Origin: Roseiarcus sp963781895
GTDB lineage: Bacteria; Pseudomonadota; Alphaproteobacteria; Rhizobiales; Beijerinckiaceae
DNA: 64,000 bases
Assembly: GCA_963781895.1 (NCBI GenBank)
Contig: CAWAIM010000036.1
Coordinates: forward strand, 62,001 to 126,000
Direction of reading: 5' to 3'
The position numbers and the translations under genes were made by a program. Of the stretch, positions 19,355 to 27,768 are shown in pieces. Below the pieces are notes generated by a model. That model was not told the origin of the DNA, made no database searches, and saw nothing but the letters and a program-made list of their open reading frames with translations. The first letter of the stretch is position 1; the number at the start of each line of letters is the position of its first letter.

Positions 19355-19816
19355 ATGCCACACGCTCAATCTGCGCTCGCTGAAGGCGAGCCAGTGGCCG
19401 TCGGGCGAGGACTTGATGCAGACTTGGTGTGTCTGCATCGCTTTGCCGGACCGCTCGCGCTCGTCGCGCGCGCGATGCTCGCCTACATCTTCATTGTCGA
19501 AGGCGCGGGCAAGATCGCGCATTACGCCGAAGTCGCCGGTTATATGCGGGGCAACGGCGTCGACGCGCGGTTGCTGCCGCTCGTGATCCTGACGGAGCTC
19601 GGCGGCGGGTTGCTGGTGCTCGTCGGGCTGAAAACGCGCTGGGCGGCGATCGCGCTGGGCGGTTTTTGCCTGTTGACCGCGCTGTTCTTCCATAGAGGCG
19701 CGGACCAAACGATTGAATTTCAGAAGAATGTCGCCATGGCGGGCGGTTTCCTGACGCTTGCGACTTTCGGTCCCGGCGCCTGGTCGCTCGACGGCTGGCG
19801 CCGGCGCGCGGGCTAG
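19355..19816 (+). CDS. DoxX-family membrane protein
   Basis: 153 residues with four hydrophobic helices typical of DoxX/SURF4-like proteins: ALVARAMLAYIFIVEGAGKI with the conserved glycine and lysine, LPLVILTELGGGLLVLVGL, WAAIALGGFCLLTALFFH and a last segment near TLATFGPGAWSL. A soluble N-terminal extension of about 35 residues precedes them. ATG 19355 follows the ribosome site AAAGGA, in a context (ACGGGAAAGGACC) also found before the TPR gene 800 bases upstream. DoxX proteins are quinone-associated membrane proteins of poorly known function, often linked to oxidative stress. The family is clear; the role here is not. Confidence 0.82.
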   Translation: MPHAQSALAEGEPVAVGRGLDADLVCLHRFAGPLALVARAMLAYIFIVEGAGKIAHYAEVAGYMRGNGVDARLLPLVILTELGGGLLVLVGLKTRWAAIALGGFCLLTALFFHRGADQTIEFQKNVAMAGGFLTLATFGPGAWSLDGWRRRAG

Positions 19817-19958
19817 CGACCGTGCCGCCGGGCTCCGCGCGCGAGGCTTTGTCGATCGCGCGGAACGGTACGGCGACGCGATACGTGGATCCGGGCTTTT
19901 GTGGGAGCGATTGCGGGGGCGCGTTTCGCTGAGCGCGCCCTTGGGCCGCCGCTTCTTC

Positions 19959-19988
19959 TTGCTCCCCCCTGCGCGCACGGCCTATAGA
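19959..19988 (+). promoter_or_regulatory. Sigma-70-like promoter for cobT
   Basis: TTGCTC (19959-19964), an 18-base spacer and TATAGA (19983-19988) lie 25 bases before the cobT start. I saw no cobalamin riboswitch in the 197-base gap. Confidence 0.4.
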
Positions 19989-20013
19989 GACGCTTTCTCG
20001 CGCGCTGCGTCCC

Positions 20014-21960
20014 ATGAAGGCCCCAATGTCGAGCGTCGACGTCAAGCCGACCAACAACCGCAAAGCCGGCGCCAAGGCGGGCTCGCCGAACGAGCCGTTC
20101 AAGCGGGCGCTCGCGTCCTGCACGCGGGCGCTGGCGCGTCACCCCGAGCTGGAGGTCGCTTTTTCGGCCGACAAGCCCTCGCTCATTGCGGCCCAGGACG
20201 GCGCCAAGGCGCGGCTGCCGGAGCCGCCGCGCAAGCCCAATCCGCGCGAGGCGGCGATCATCCGCGGCGTCGCCGATTCGTTCGCGCTGCGGCTTGCCTG
20301 CCACAATGACGCGGTCCACCGCCGCCACGCCCCGCAAAACCCGGCGGCGCGGGCTTTGTTCGACGCGGTCGAGCAGGCGCGGGTCGAGGCGATCGGCTCC
20401 CGGCGCATGGAGGGCGTGGCCTCCAACCTGACCGCCATGCTCGACGACCGTTATCACCGCAGCCCCGCCGCGGAGGCCCGCACCCGCGAGGAAGCGCCGC
20501 TCGAGGACGCCGTCGCGATGCTGGCGCGCGAGCGCCTGACCGGCCTCAAGCCTCCCAGCGGCGCGGCGCGTCTGACCGAGCTCTGGCGCCCATTCATCGA
20601 AGAAAAGGCGGGCCCCGACCTCGACCGGCTGAGCGAGGCCATTCTCGATCAGCGCGCTTACGCCAGATTGGTGCAGAAACTGCTCACCTCGCTTGGCATG
20701 GCGAGCGAGTCCGAGGCCGACGCCGACGAAACCGCCGAAGACGAGGACAACAAGCCTCCCGAGGAGGCCGACGAGGCCCAGGGCGAAGGCGAAGAGCAGC
20801 AGTCGCAGGATTCGGCGCAGCGGGAGGCGGCCGACGACACGTCCGACGAGGCCGAAGACGGCGCGATGGACACGGTCGAGGCGCCGTCCTCCGAACTCGA
20901 GGACGAGGGCGAGGCGGGCGACGCCGCGGAGGCGGCGGAAAACCGTCCGCCGCAACCCAACCCGGCCGAAAGGCGGGGGCCGGATTACAAGGCCTATACG
21001 ACCCGTTTCGACGAAATCGTCGACGCCGCCGAATTGTGCGACCCCGACGAATTGCAGCGGCTGCGCGAATATCTCGACAAGCAGCTGCTGAGCCTGTCCT
21101 CGGTCGTCGCGCGCCTCGCCAATCGTCTGCAGAGGCGATTGATGGCGCAGCAAAACCGCTCGTGGGACTTCGACCTCGAGGAGGGCGTGCTCGACACCGC
21201 GCGCCTGTCGCGAGTCATCATCGATTCCCAGCAGCCGTTGTCCTTCAAGCAGGAGAAGGACATGGCGTTCCGCGACACGGCGGTGACGCTGCTGCTCGAC
21301 AATTCCGGCTCGATGCGGGGTCGCCCGATCACGGTGGCGGCGACCTGCGCCGACATTCTCGCCCGCACCCTGGAGCGTTGCGGCGTCAAGGTCGAGATCC
21401 TCGGCTTCACCACCCGGGCCTGGAAAGGCGGGCAGTCGCGCGAGGCCTGGCTGCAGGCGGGCAAGCCGCCCAATCCCGGCCGGCTCAACGATCTGCGCCA
21501 CCTCATCTACAAGGCCGCCGACGCGCCCTGGCGGCGCGCGCGCAAGAACCTCGGCCTGATGATGCGCGAGGGGCTCCTGAAGGAGAACATCGACGGCGAG
21601 GCGCTCGACTGGGCGCACCAGCGCCTGCTGGGCCGCCCCGAACAGCGCAAGATCCTGATGATGATCTCCGACGGCGCGCCGGTCGACGATTCGACCCTCT
21701 CGGTCAACCCCGGCAACTATCTCGAGCGGCACCTGCGCCACGTGATCGAGGAGATCGAGACCCGTTCGCCGATCGAGCTGATCGCCATCGGCATCGGCCA
21801 CGACGTGACGCGCTACTACCGCCGCGCGGTGACGATCGTCGACGCGGAGGAGCTGGGCGGCGCGATGACGGAGAAGCTCGCCGAGCTGTTCGACGAGAAC
21901 GCGCCGCCGCCGAAGGCGGTCAAGCCGCCGCCGGGCAAGCGCGGCCGGAAGGCGGCTTAG
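20014..21960 (+). CDS. cobT: Cobaltochelatase subunit CobT
   Basis: 648 residues. With CobN and CobS it inserts cobalt into hydrogenobyrinic acid a,c-diamide in aerobic cobalamin synthesis. The N-terminal half contains LACHNDAVHRRHAPQNPAAR and EAIGSRRMEGVASNL, typical CobT. An acidic, Glu/Asp-rich linker spans about residues 230-325. The C-terminal von Willebrand A domain has the MIDAS motif DNSGSMRG near residue 428, plus LGFTTRAWKGGQSR and MMISDGAPVDDSTLS. Start at 20014 (MKAPMSSVD) or the ATG four codons later. CobS is not in the window, although it is often the upstream neighbour; here DoxX is upstream. Expression is probably constitutive, from the promoter 25 bases ahead. Confidence 0.95.
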   Translation: MKAPMSSVDVKPTNNRKAGAKAGSPNEPFKRALASCTRALARHPELEVAFSADKPSLIAAQDGAKARLPEPPRKPNPREAAIIRGVADSFALRLACHNDAVHRRHAPQNPAARALFDAVEQARVEAIGSRRMEGVASNLTAMLDDRYHRSPAAEARTREEAPLEDAVAMLARERLTGLKPPSGAARLTELWRPFIEEKAGPDLDRLSEAILDQRAYARLVQKLLTSLGMASESEADADETAEDEDNKPPEEADEAQGEGEEQQSQDSAQREAADDTSDEAEDGAMDTVEAPSSELEDEGEAGDAAEAAENRPPQPNPAERRGPDYKAYTTRFDEIVDAAELCDPDELQRLREYLDKQLLSLSSVVARLANRLQRRLMAQQNRSWDFDLEEGVLDTARLSRVIIDSQQPLSFKQEKDMAFRDTAVTLLLDNSGSMRGRPITVAATCADILARTLERCGVKVEILGFTTRAWKGGQSREAWLQAGKPPNPGRLNDLRHLIYKAADAPWRRARKNLGLMMREGLLKENIDGEALDWAHQRLLGRPEQRKILMMISDGAPVDDSTLSVNPGNYLERHLRHVIEEIETRSPIELIAIGIGHDVTRYYRRAVTIVDAEELGGAMTEKLAELFDENAPPPKAVKPPPGKRGRKAA

Positions 21961-22079
21961 GGCGCCTCGCCCCGCCGCCGACCCCAAAGCCGGGGGTCTG
22001 GATAAATCACATAGAGTTTAAGCACTATCCCCAACCACCCAAATTATTCAAAGCCAATCCAAGTCAGCTCCAAACCAGA

Positions 22080-22128
22080 CCAAGGAAAACCAAGGAAAAC
22101 CAAGAAAAAAATCCTTGGATTTCCTTGG
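22080..22128. repeat. AT-rich inverted repeat downstream of cobT
   Basis: Left arm 22080-22096 and right arm 22112-22128 are 17-base inverted copies of a CCAAGG-containing sequence with one mismatch, separated by 15 mostly A bases. The motif CCAAGGAAAA is itself repeated in tandem on the left. It could act as a transcription terminator after cobT or be part of a dispersed element. The surrounding 21961-22559 gap is clearly poorer in GC than the genes around it, and I see no gene in it. Confidence 0.65.
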
Positions 22129-22559
22129 ATTCCTTCGTCCGAAACGGGACTTTTCAAGGGCTTGCGGCAACTCCCGGATGAAAAAATTGTCTCGCGCGCC
22201 GCTCCAAATAGCAAAGTGTCGACGTCATAAAGCCGCAGGGCCGCCAAGTCCTCTCCGCCTCCTGAGCCGCGCAAACGGACCACTTCGAGAGGCACAATAG
22301 CACGACTTCTGATTTTCAGGAAGAAATGCCGGAAAAATGAAGACGAAAATCTGTCAGCAGCGCACGAGCAGACAAAGACCCCGTCCACGCCCCTCCCCAG
22401 CCTCATGTCGCTTGAAGCAGGGCCTCGACTTGCCGTCGGAAAGAGAGCAATATGGACGCAAGGGAAAGCGGGACTTTCATCGCGAGCAAGCGTGCGGGCG
22501 TCGCCCGGCGGTCCCGGTTTCGGGGTTTGTCGCTGCGTGCGAGTGAGGAGTGCGACCTG

Positions 22560-22937
22560 ATGTTTCGCAGTCCACGAGGTTTCTTCTCGGTTCTCCTGCT
22601 TTTCTGTTTGACGCTCGGCGCGGCGCGTCCGGCCTGGGCCCAGGATGCGAGCGCCGCCGCGCTGGTCGGGCATTGGCGCAAGACGACGGTCCCCGGGGGC
22701 GCCCCTCGCGATGAGCACCTGGTTCTCGGCGGCGACGGAACGATGGCGGATTGGGTCGTGACGGCCGAGTCTCGAACGCAGCCGGTCTCGGGCACGTGGC
22801 AGGTCGACGGCAAAATCCTGACGATCGGCGTCGGCGGACAGGTCACCATGTCGCAGCCGTTCACGTTCTACCAAGGCCAGCTCGTGTTTCCGAATGTTCA
22901 AAACCGGCGGGGGTTCTGGGACAGGATCGCCGACTGA
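22560..22937 (+). CDS. Secreted lipocalin-like small protein, function unknown
   Basis: 125 residues starting MFRSPRGFFSVLLLFCLTL. A Sec signal peptide ends at AWAQD (cleavage about residue 30). The mature region of about 95 residues contains LVGHWRKTT, DGTMADWVV, QPVSGTWQVDGKILTIG and FTFYQGQLVF. This resembles the small beta-barrel folds that measure an excess over a blank state (lipocalin-like DUF families). ATG 22560 was chosen because GAGGAG lies nine bases upstream; the frame is open further up to 22452 without a signal peptide at the front. First gene of a plus-strand trio with a membrane protein and a metalloprotease. No enzymatic motif is visible. Confidence 0.65.
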   Translation: MFRSPRGFFSVLLLFCLTLGAARPAWAQDASAAALVGHWRKTTVPGGAPRDEHLVLGGDGTMADWVVTAESRTQPVSGTWQVDGKILTIGVGGQVTMSQPFTFYQGQLVFPNVQNRRGFWDRIAD

Positions 22938-23017
22938 GCCCCCATTCGGCGCCGTTGGGTCGACCGGCTGATCCGCGGCATGGGCCGGCATGCGTGGGCG
23001 GGACGGGGAGGGCGGCC

Positions 23018-23614
23018 ATGGACGTTCCTGCGCTGATCGTGATGTTTCGCGGCGCCGAGCGCCTGATCATCGTCGCCGCCGGAGCGTTTTCGATCTGGCT
23101 CGGCTATCGCCTGTTCCAGGCGTTGCCGACGCGGCACGGCTCGGACGGCAGCCTGGAGCTGCCGAGCGCCAAGGTGACCCTGTCCAAGGTCGGTCCCGGC
23201 GTTTTCTTCGTCCTTTTCGGAGTGGCCGTGCTGTGGCAGGCGGTGCGCACCACGGTGACGATCCCGCTCGAAGCGCCGGACCTGCCTTCGCCGCCGCGGA
23301 CGGCAGGGGCCGAGGCGAGCCGCGCAAGCGCGATCATGGGGGTGGGCGCCGGGGATCCGATGGCGCTGCAGCACACGGCGCGGGACATCAAGGTGCTGAA
23401 TTGTGTCGCCGGCGCCGCCAATAGCGGTCTCGACCCGCAGGAGATCGAAAACGCCGTCTTCAAGGCCAAGGTCGCGATGCTGCGCCTCGTCTCTCAGCAA
23501 GGATTGACCGACGCCGATCGGCAGGCGCTCGAAAACGGCGTCGCTCCGCCGCCCGGCCCGTTGGCGCAGATCTTCGCGGCCCGCGACGCAAACTGCAAGT
23601 TAGGCAAATCATGA
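23018..23614 (+). CDS. Two-helix membrane protein with periplasmic or cytoplasmic tail, function unknown
   Basis: 198 residues. Two hydrophobic helices are visible: LIIVAAGAFSIWLGYRLFQAL (residues about 15-36) and VGPGVFFVLFGVAVLWQAV (about 62-80). A soluble C-terminal tail with ARDIKVLNCVAGAANSGLDP and EIENAVFKAKVAMLRLVSQQ follows. ATG 23018 has a GGGGAGGG ribosome site. The stop overlaps the start of the next gene (ATGA). I do not recognise the family. The tight spacing suggests it works with the secreted protein before it and the metalloprotease after it. Confidence 0.65.
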   Translation: MDVPALIVMFRGAERLIIVAAGAFSIWLGYRLFQALPTRHGSDGSLELPSAKVTLSKVGPGVFFVLFGVAVLWQAVRTTVTIPLEAPDLPSPPRTAGAEASRASAIMGVGAGDPMALQHTARDIKVLNCVAGAANSGLDPQEIENAVFKAKVAMLRLVSQQGLTDADRQALENGVAPPPGPLAQIFAARDANCKLGKS

Positions 23615-24603
23615 GCAACCGTCGGTTCTTCTGCGCGGGACTCGGATCGCTGGCCCTGTTCGGCTGGGCGCCTGCCGGGCTTGCACAAGCCGGCGCCGAT
23701 CGCTCGACGGGATGGCCCGACAGGCTCGGCCCCTTCACCGCCGCTGAGCTGACGCGGGCGCGCGGCGTCTATGAGGCCGGCGTCCGCGGCATGTTCACGC
23801 AGGACATTCTCGGCCGGCTCGCTCCGAGCCAGCGCGCCAGGATCGGCGAGGCGCGGCTCGAAATCCCCGATGCGGCGCCGATTTCGCCCGGCAGTCCGCT
23901 CCAGGTCTATGCGACGACCGATCGCATCATCGTGCTGCCCATTCGAACCGTGTTGTGGCTCGACCAATATGCCGGCCTGACCGCCTATTTGCAGCCCTGT
24001 GCGCAGGGCCTGGGACTGTGTCTGATCTATGCCGGCATGCTGGGCGTGGATTACGGGGCCCGCCCGCCTGGTCCGCTGGCGGCCTACGGGCTGACCGACG
24101 CCATCTATGCCGATCCGCGGGTCCTGGACGAGAACCAGAAAATTCTCGCGAGCACGGTTTGCTTCCTGCTGGCCCATGAACTCGGGCATATCGCGCTCAA
24201 TCATCGCGCCGTTGGGGACGCCGTCGACTCGCAGCGCCAGGAGCGGGAGGCGGACGCGTTCGCGCTCGACATCATGGCCGAACTCGGCGTGTTTCCTCTC
24301 GGTCTGGCGGTGTTTTTCGGCGCGGCGGCGATGATGGAGAACGGTCAGACCAGCCATCCGCTCAGCGGCGGCCGCGTGGTCGCGATCGCGGAGAACCTGG
24401 AAGGCCGGCCGCGCGCCTTCCTCGACCGGGACCAGCCGGACGCCGATGCTCATGCGGCGCATGTCGTGGCGGTCGCCGAACAGCTCCGCGCGGCGGCGCC
24501 GATCGTCGACGACCGGGATCAACGCGCCCGGCTCATGCAGATCGCCGCCGGTCTCTCCTTCGGCGAATTGCCGCGATTGAAGGCGAGCCTCTGCCCCGGC
24601 TGA
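23611..24603 (+). CDS. Exported M48-like zinc metalloprotease
   Basis: 330 residues. The N-terminus MSNRRFFCAGLGSLALFG looks like a twin-arginine or Sec signal ending near AGLAQAG. The active-site motif HELGH lies at about residue 189 and the third zinc ligand is the glutamate of EREADAFALDIMAE some 30 residues later, the arrangement of M48 peptidases. Several hydrophobic stretches (YAGLTAYLQPC, LGLCLIYAGML) precede the active site. The start overlaps the stop of the membrane protein gene, so the two are coupled. It probably cleaves or refolds envelope proteins. Substrate and any link to the lipocalin-like protein upstream are unknown. Confidence 0.75.
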   Translation: MSNRRFFCAGLGSLALFGWAPAGLAQAGADRSTGWPDRLGPFTAAELTRARGVYEAGVRGMFTQDILGRLAPSQRARIGEARLEIPDAAPISPGSPLQVYATTDRIIVLPIRTVLWLDQYAGLTAYLQPCAQGLGLCLIYAGMLGVDYGARPPGPLAAYGLTDAIYADPRVLDENQKILASTVCFLLAHELGHIALNHRAVGDAVDSQRQEREADAFALDIMAELGVFPLGLAVFFGAAAMMENGQTSHPLSGGRVVAIAENLEGRPRAFLDRDQPDADAHAAHVVAVAEQLRAAAPIVDDRDQRARLMQIAAGLSFGELPRLKASLCPG

Positions 24604-24800
24604 GCGGGCGCGCGCGCCTGCAAACGCTGGCCGCCAAGGGCCGACGGTCAACGAGCCGACTTCTGAGGCCTTCAACATCATGGCTGACCCGGCCAATCGG
24701 GGAGGCAATCGAACGACGAATTATCGCCGAACCACGCGACTTTGACGGTGAATTGGCCGAATGATTGGGTCGCAAGGGCGGCGACGGGGGCATAGCAGCG

Positions 24801-24831
24801 ATGTCTTGTGCAGCGCAGCAATATCTTGTGC
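24801..24831. repeat. Two direct repeats 20 bases apart ahead of a small gene
   Basis: ATGTCTTGTGC (24801-24811) and ATATCTTGTGC (24821-24831) are spaced exactly 20 bases apart, two helical turns, which suits a protein binding one face of the DNA. They lie about 80 bases upstream of the small gene at 24910. Nothing else is seen between 24604 and 24909. Confidence 0.4.
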
Positions 24832-24909
24832 GTTGCACCATTTCGTGCTAGAAAATGATCCAAGTCTAGGGAAGCATCGCTCGGGGGCCCCAAACATGAT
24901 GGAGATCCC

Positions 24910-25077
24910 ATGCGGCATTTCAATATGCAAAACCGTCACGAAATCAAGGACGCGAAGCCGGGCATGTGGGCGACGGTCCTGTTCAGCGATTTCGAAACCT
25001 TCGGCGAACTGTCGAGGAACGGGTTTTACCTCGTGGAAATGAGCGGCGAGATTTGGACCATGCGCCGCAGGGCGTAA
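24910..25077 (+). CDS. Small hypothetical protein (55 residues)
   Basis: The reading frame starts MRHFNMQNRHEIKDAKPGMW and ends SGEIWTMRRRA before TAA. The ATG is preceded by GGAG at normal spacing. The product has an alternating hydrophobic/charged pattern (WATVLFSDFETFGELS, GFYLVEM) that looks like a compact beta structure; no membrane segment or signal is seen. GC is lower than in neighbouring genes, and the 306-base gap upstream contains possible operator repeats. I do not recognise the family. From 25078 to 25366 I see no further gene. Confidence 0.5.
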   Translation: MRHFNMQNRHEIKDAKPGMWATVLFSDFETFGELSRNGFYLVEMSGEIWTMRRRA

Positions 25078-25366
25078 TCGACGAGGCTGTTCGGCCTGTT
25101 CCTTCGGCCAACGTGCTCGGCGACGCGCTGTCGCCGTCCGGTCGCGGGCTGCGAAACGGCTCACGTTCGCCCGGCGAGTTTCCGCCAAAACCTGGTTCGT
25201 AAGGACTCGAGCGGCGCCGTGGGGCGGGAATCGATCGCCGTGACGCCCGCTGGCGGCGCGGTTCGGCCCGGACGCGGCGTCGCTGGAGGTTTCCCATGGC
25301 CAGCCAGGCGCAAGCGCACGGGCGCCGCTCTCGTCGCGCCGGAATTGGTCCGCCGCGGCTTCTCGA

Positions 25367-26668
25367 TCACAGGTCCTCGCCGAGCGTTTCGCGCGCGAAC
25401 AGCGTCGCCAGCAGCGTAACGAGCGCCAGCAGGATCAGCATCGCCGACACGCCGGCGGTGCCGCCCGTCCAAGCGGTCAAGGCGGTCGCGACGATCGGCG
25501 CGAGGCCGCCGCCCACCGCGGCCGCCACCTGAAACCCCAGGGAGGCGCCGCTATAGCGTACGTTGGCCCCGAACAACTCGGGCAGGTAGGTCGATTCGGG
25601 GGCGAACATCAGTCCATGTCCCAAATTCAGGGCGACGACGATCGTCGCCGTGACGATCGCAGGCGTTCCGATGTCCAGCAGCCGGAACAGCGGAAACGCG
25701 AACACAATGGTAAAAATCGTCCCAGCAAAGTATAGCGATCGACGTCCGAAGATATCGGAAACATATCCGGATAATGGAATTGTCACGAGCTCGAGCAAAG
25801 CGCCGAGCGATATCGCATTCAGCAACAGTGATTTCGATAATCCCAATTTGGAAACGCCATAGATGACAACGAATATGGTCAGCATATAGACCCACGAAAC
25901 CTCGGAAAGCTTCAATCCCGCCGAGATCAGGAACGCGCGCGGGTCATTGCGCGCGATCGCCAACAGCGGGATTCTCACGATTTGGCTGCGCGCCTTCATT
26001 TGTTCGAACACCGGCGTCTCCGGCAATCGCGCGCGAACGAACATTCCGACGGCGGCGAGCACGACGCTGCCCAGAAACGGAACGCGCCAGCCCCAACGCA
26101 TGAAATCGGCCTCCGGCCATGTCGCGACCCAGGAAAAGACCGCGGTCGCCGTGACCAGTCCGATGGGAAAGCCGACCTGGACGAGACTGCCGTAAAGCCC
26201 GCGCCGAGCCGGCGGGGCGTGTTCGAGCACCATGAGCGAGGCCCCGCCCCATTCGCCCCCGAGCGCCAGGCCCTGGGCGACGCGCAGAAGCACGAGCAGA
26301 ATGGGAGCGGCGATTCCGATATGGGCGTAGGTCGGCAGCAAGCCGATCGACGCCGTCGACAGCGCCATCAGCATCAGGGTCATCATCAGCATCGATTTTC
26401 GGCCCAAGCGATCGCCGTAATGGCCAAAGATCGCTCCGCCGATCGGCCGCGCCAGGAAACCGACGGCGAACGTCCCCAATGACGCAAGGACGCCGACTCT
26501 CGGATCGACGGTGGGAAAGAACGCTTTGTTGAACACAAGGGCCGCCGCCGAGCCGTAAATCAGAAAATCGTACCATTCGACGATGGTTCCGATCATGCCG
26601 GCGAAGGCGGTGACGCCGATGACCGGACTTTTCATGCCGCCCAGGTCGGCGGCGGACGCGGCGTTCAT
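25367..26668 (-). CDS. MFS transporter, metabolite:H+ symporter (MHS) type
   Basis: 433 residues with twelve predicted membrane helices. Family signatures are GTIVEWYDFLIYGSAAALVF in helix 1, the loop 2-3 motif HYGDRLGRKSML, RVAQGLALGGEWGGA in helix 4 and the second-half loop SGYVSDIFGRRSLYF. MHS members import organic acids, osmolytes or shikimate-like compounds with protons. ATG 26668 is preferred because AGGGAA lies upstream; the open frame extends to 26722. It stands alone on the minus strand, divergent from the cytochrome b gene. The substrate cannot be deduced, though the many sugar-acid and aromatic pathways around it suggest an organic acid. Confidence 0.85.
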   Translation of the reverse strand: MNAASAADLGGMKSPVIGVTAFAGMIGTIVEWYDFLIYGSAAALVFNKAFFPTVDPRVGVLASLGTFAVGFLARPIGGAIFGHYGDRLGRKSMLMMTLMLMALSTASIGLLPTYAHIGIAAPILLVLLRVAQGLALGGEWGGASLMVLEHAPPARRGLYGSLVQVGFPIGLVTATAVFSWVATWPEADFMRWGWRVPFLGSVVLAAVGMFVRARLPETPVFEQMKARSQIVRIPLLAIARNDPRAFLISAGLKLSEVSWVYMLTIFVVIYGVSKLGLSKSLLLNAISLGALLELVTIPLSGYVSDIFGRRSLYFAGTIFTIVFAFPLFRLLDIGTPAIVTATIVVALNLGHGLMFAPESTYLPELFGANVRYSGASLGFQVAAAVGGGLAPIVATALTAWTGGTAGVSAMLILLALVTLLATLFARETLGEDL

Positions 26669-26842
26669 GTGACGTTCCCTGGCTGGCGCCGATCCCCGGC
26701 CATCGAGTTCACCGGTCCCCACGAGCGCGGGCTGCGCGGCCGGCTCGCGGGAAGCGCCGGCGGCGCCCTATTAACCGAGGCCTGACCGGATTTTTCAAGA
26801 CGCATAACGCGTCAAGGTTAATCCGCGCCGATTGCGGCGAAC

Positions 26843-26865
26843 CGCATTGACATGAAGTCAATGCG
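26843..26865. promoter_or_regulatory. Nine-base inverted repeat upstream of the cytochrome b/peroxidase pair
   Basis: CGCATTGAC and GTCAATGCG are perfect inverted copies separated by ATGAA. The element lies 50 bases before the cytochrome b start in the divergent gap with the MFS gene. The TTGAC/GTCAA core is reminiscent of FNR/FixK boxes, but the centre is one base too long for their consensus, so another dimeric regulator is likelier. Confidence 0.5.
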
Positions 26866-26914
26866 ACGGCCCGGCCCGGATGCGACGAACGACCAACGGT
26901 GAGGAGCAATCAGC

Positions 26915-27652
26915 ATGGCGCAGAGCGATGGCCGGCTTGTCGCCTATCGCGTGTGGGACGCCCCGACGCGGTGGTTCCACTGGATCAATGCTCTATCCGT
27001 GCTCGGCCTGATCCTGGTCGGAATCCTCATCATGTTTGATGGCGACCTCGGCATATCGCCAGCCGGCAAGGTGACGGTCAAGACGATCCACGTCTGGCTC
27101 GGCTATGTCATGACTCTCAATCTGCTGTGGCGCTTCGTGTGGGCGTTCTTCGGCAACCGATACGCGCGCTGGCGGGCCCTGCTGCCCGGCGGAGCGGGCT
27201 ATCTGCGCGCGCTGGAGGCGTATGTCTCGGCGTTCCTCGCCGGCCATCCAAAACATTATCTCGGCCACAACCCGGCGGGGCGGCTGGCGGTGGTGGCCAT
27301 TCTCCTGCTGCTCGTCGTCCAGTCGGTGACGGGACTGGTGCTGGCGGGAACCGATCTCTTCTATCCTCCATTCGGGGGTTGGATCGCCCATTGGGTCGCC
27401 GCGCCGAATGTCGACCCGTCCGCGCTGACGCCGTTGACGCGCGATCTCATGGACAAGGGCGCCTACGCCGCGATGCGAGCCTTCCGGGCGCCTTTCATCG
27501 AGACGCACGAGTTTGCCTTCTATCTGCTGGCCGGCGTGATCGCATTGCATCTGATCGCCGTGGTCTTGACGGAACTGCGCGAAGGCGGAACCATTGTCTC
27601 GGCCATGTTCACTGGCCGGAAGATCCTTCCGGGCCGCCCGGAGGATCTCTAG
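26915..27652 (+). CDS. Cytochrome b/b6-type membrane electron carrier (Ni,Fe-hydrogenase b-subunit-like)
   Basis: 245 residues with at least four hydrophobic helices: FHWINALSVLGLILVGILIM, HVWLGYVMTLNLLWRFVWAF, LAVVAILLLLVVQSVTGLVL and FAFYLLAGVIALHLIAVVL. Histidines in RWFHWIN, HVWLGY, THEFAFY and ALHLIAV fit di-haem b ligation. The opening YRVWDAPTRWFHWINA is typical of cytochrome b561/HydC-type proteins. It is 116 bases upstream of a di-haem cytochrome c peroxidase on the same strand. It would take electrons from the quinone pool and hand them to a periplasmic c-type protein, here most simply the peroxidase. Confidence 0.85.
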   Translation: MAQSDGRLVAYRVWDAPTRWFHWINALSVLGLILVGILIMFDGDLGISPAGKVTVKTIHVWLGYVMTLNLLWRFVWAFFGNRYARWRALLPGGAGYLRALEAYVSAFLAGHPKHYLGHNPAGRLAVVAILLLLVVQSVTGLVLAGTDLFYPPFGGWIAHWVAAPNVDPSALTPLTRDLMDKGAYAAMRAFRAPFIETHEFAFYLLAGVIALHLIAVVLTELREGGTIVSAMFTGRKILPGRPEDL

Positions 27653-27768
27653 CGCGAAGGGAGGCGTCAGCCTGGACCTGGATGTCGCCTCGATCGCGCG
27701 CTCGCCGCCCGAGCAGCCGCGACCGAAGATTGCGCAGACTTGCGCAGAAATGAAAAAGGGAGTTCGCC

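Noticed and set aside
19813..21987. Minus-strand open frame of 724 codons opposite cobT
   Set aside because: It is an antisense shadow of a high-GC gene: arginine, leucine and valine rich with no recognisable domain, while the plus strand encodes a complete CobT.
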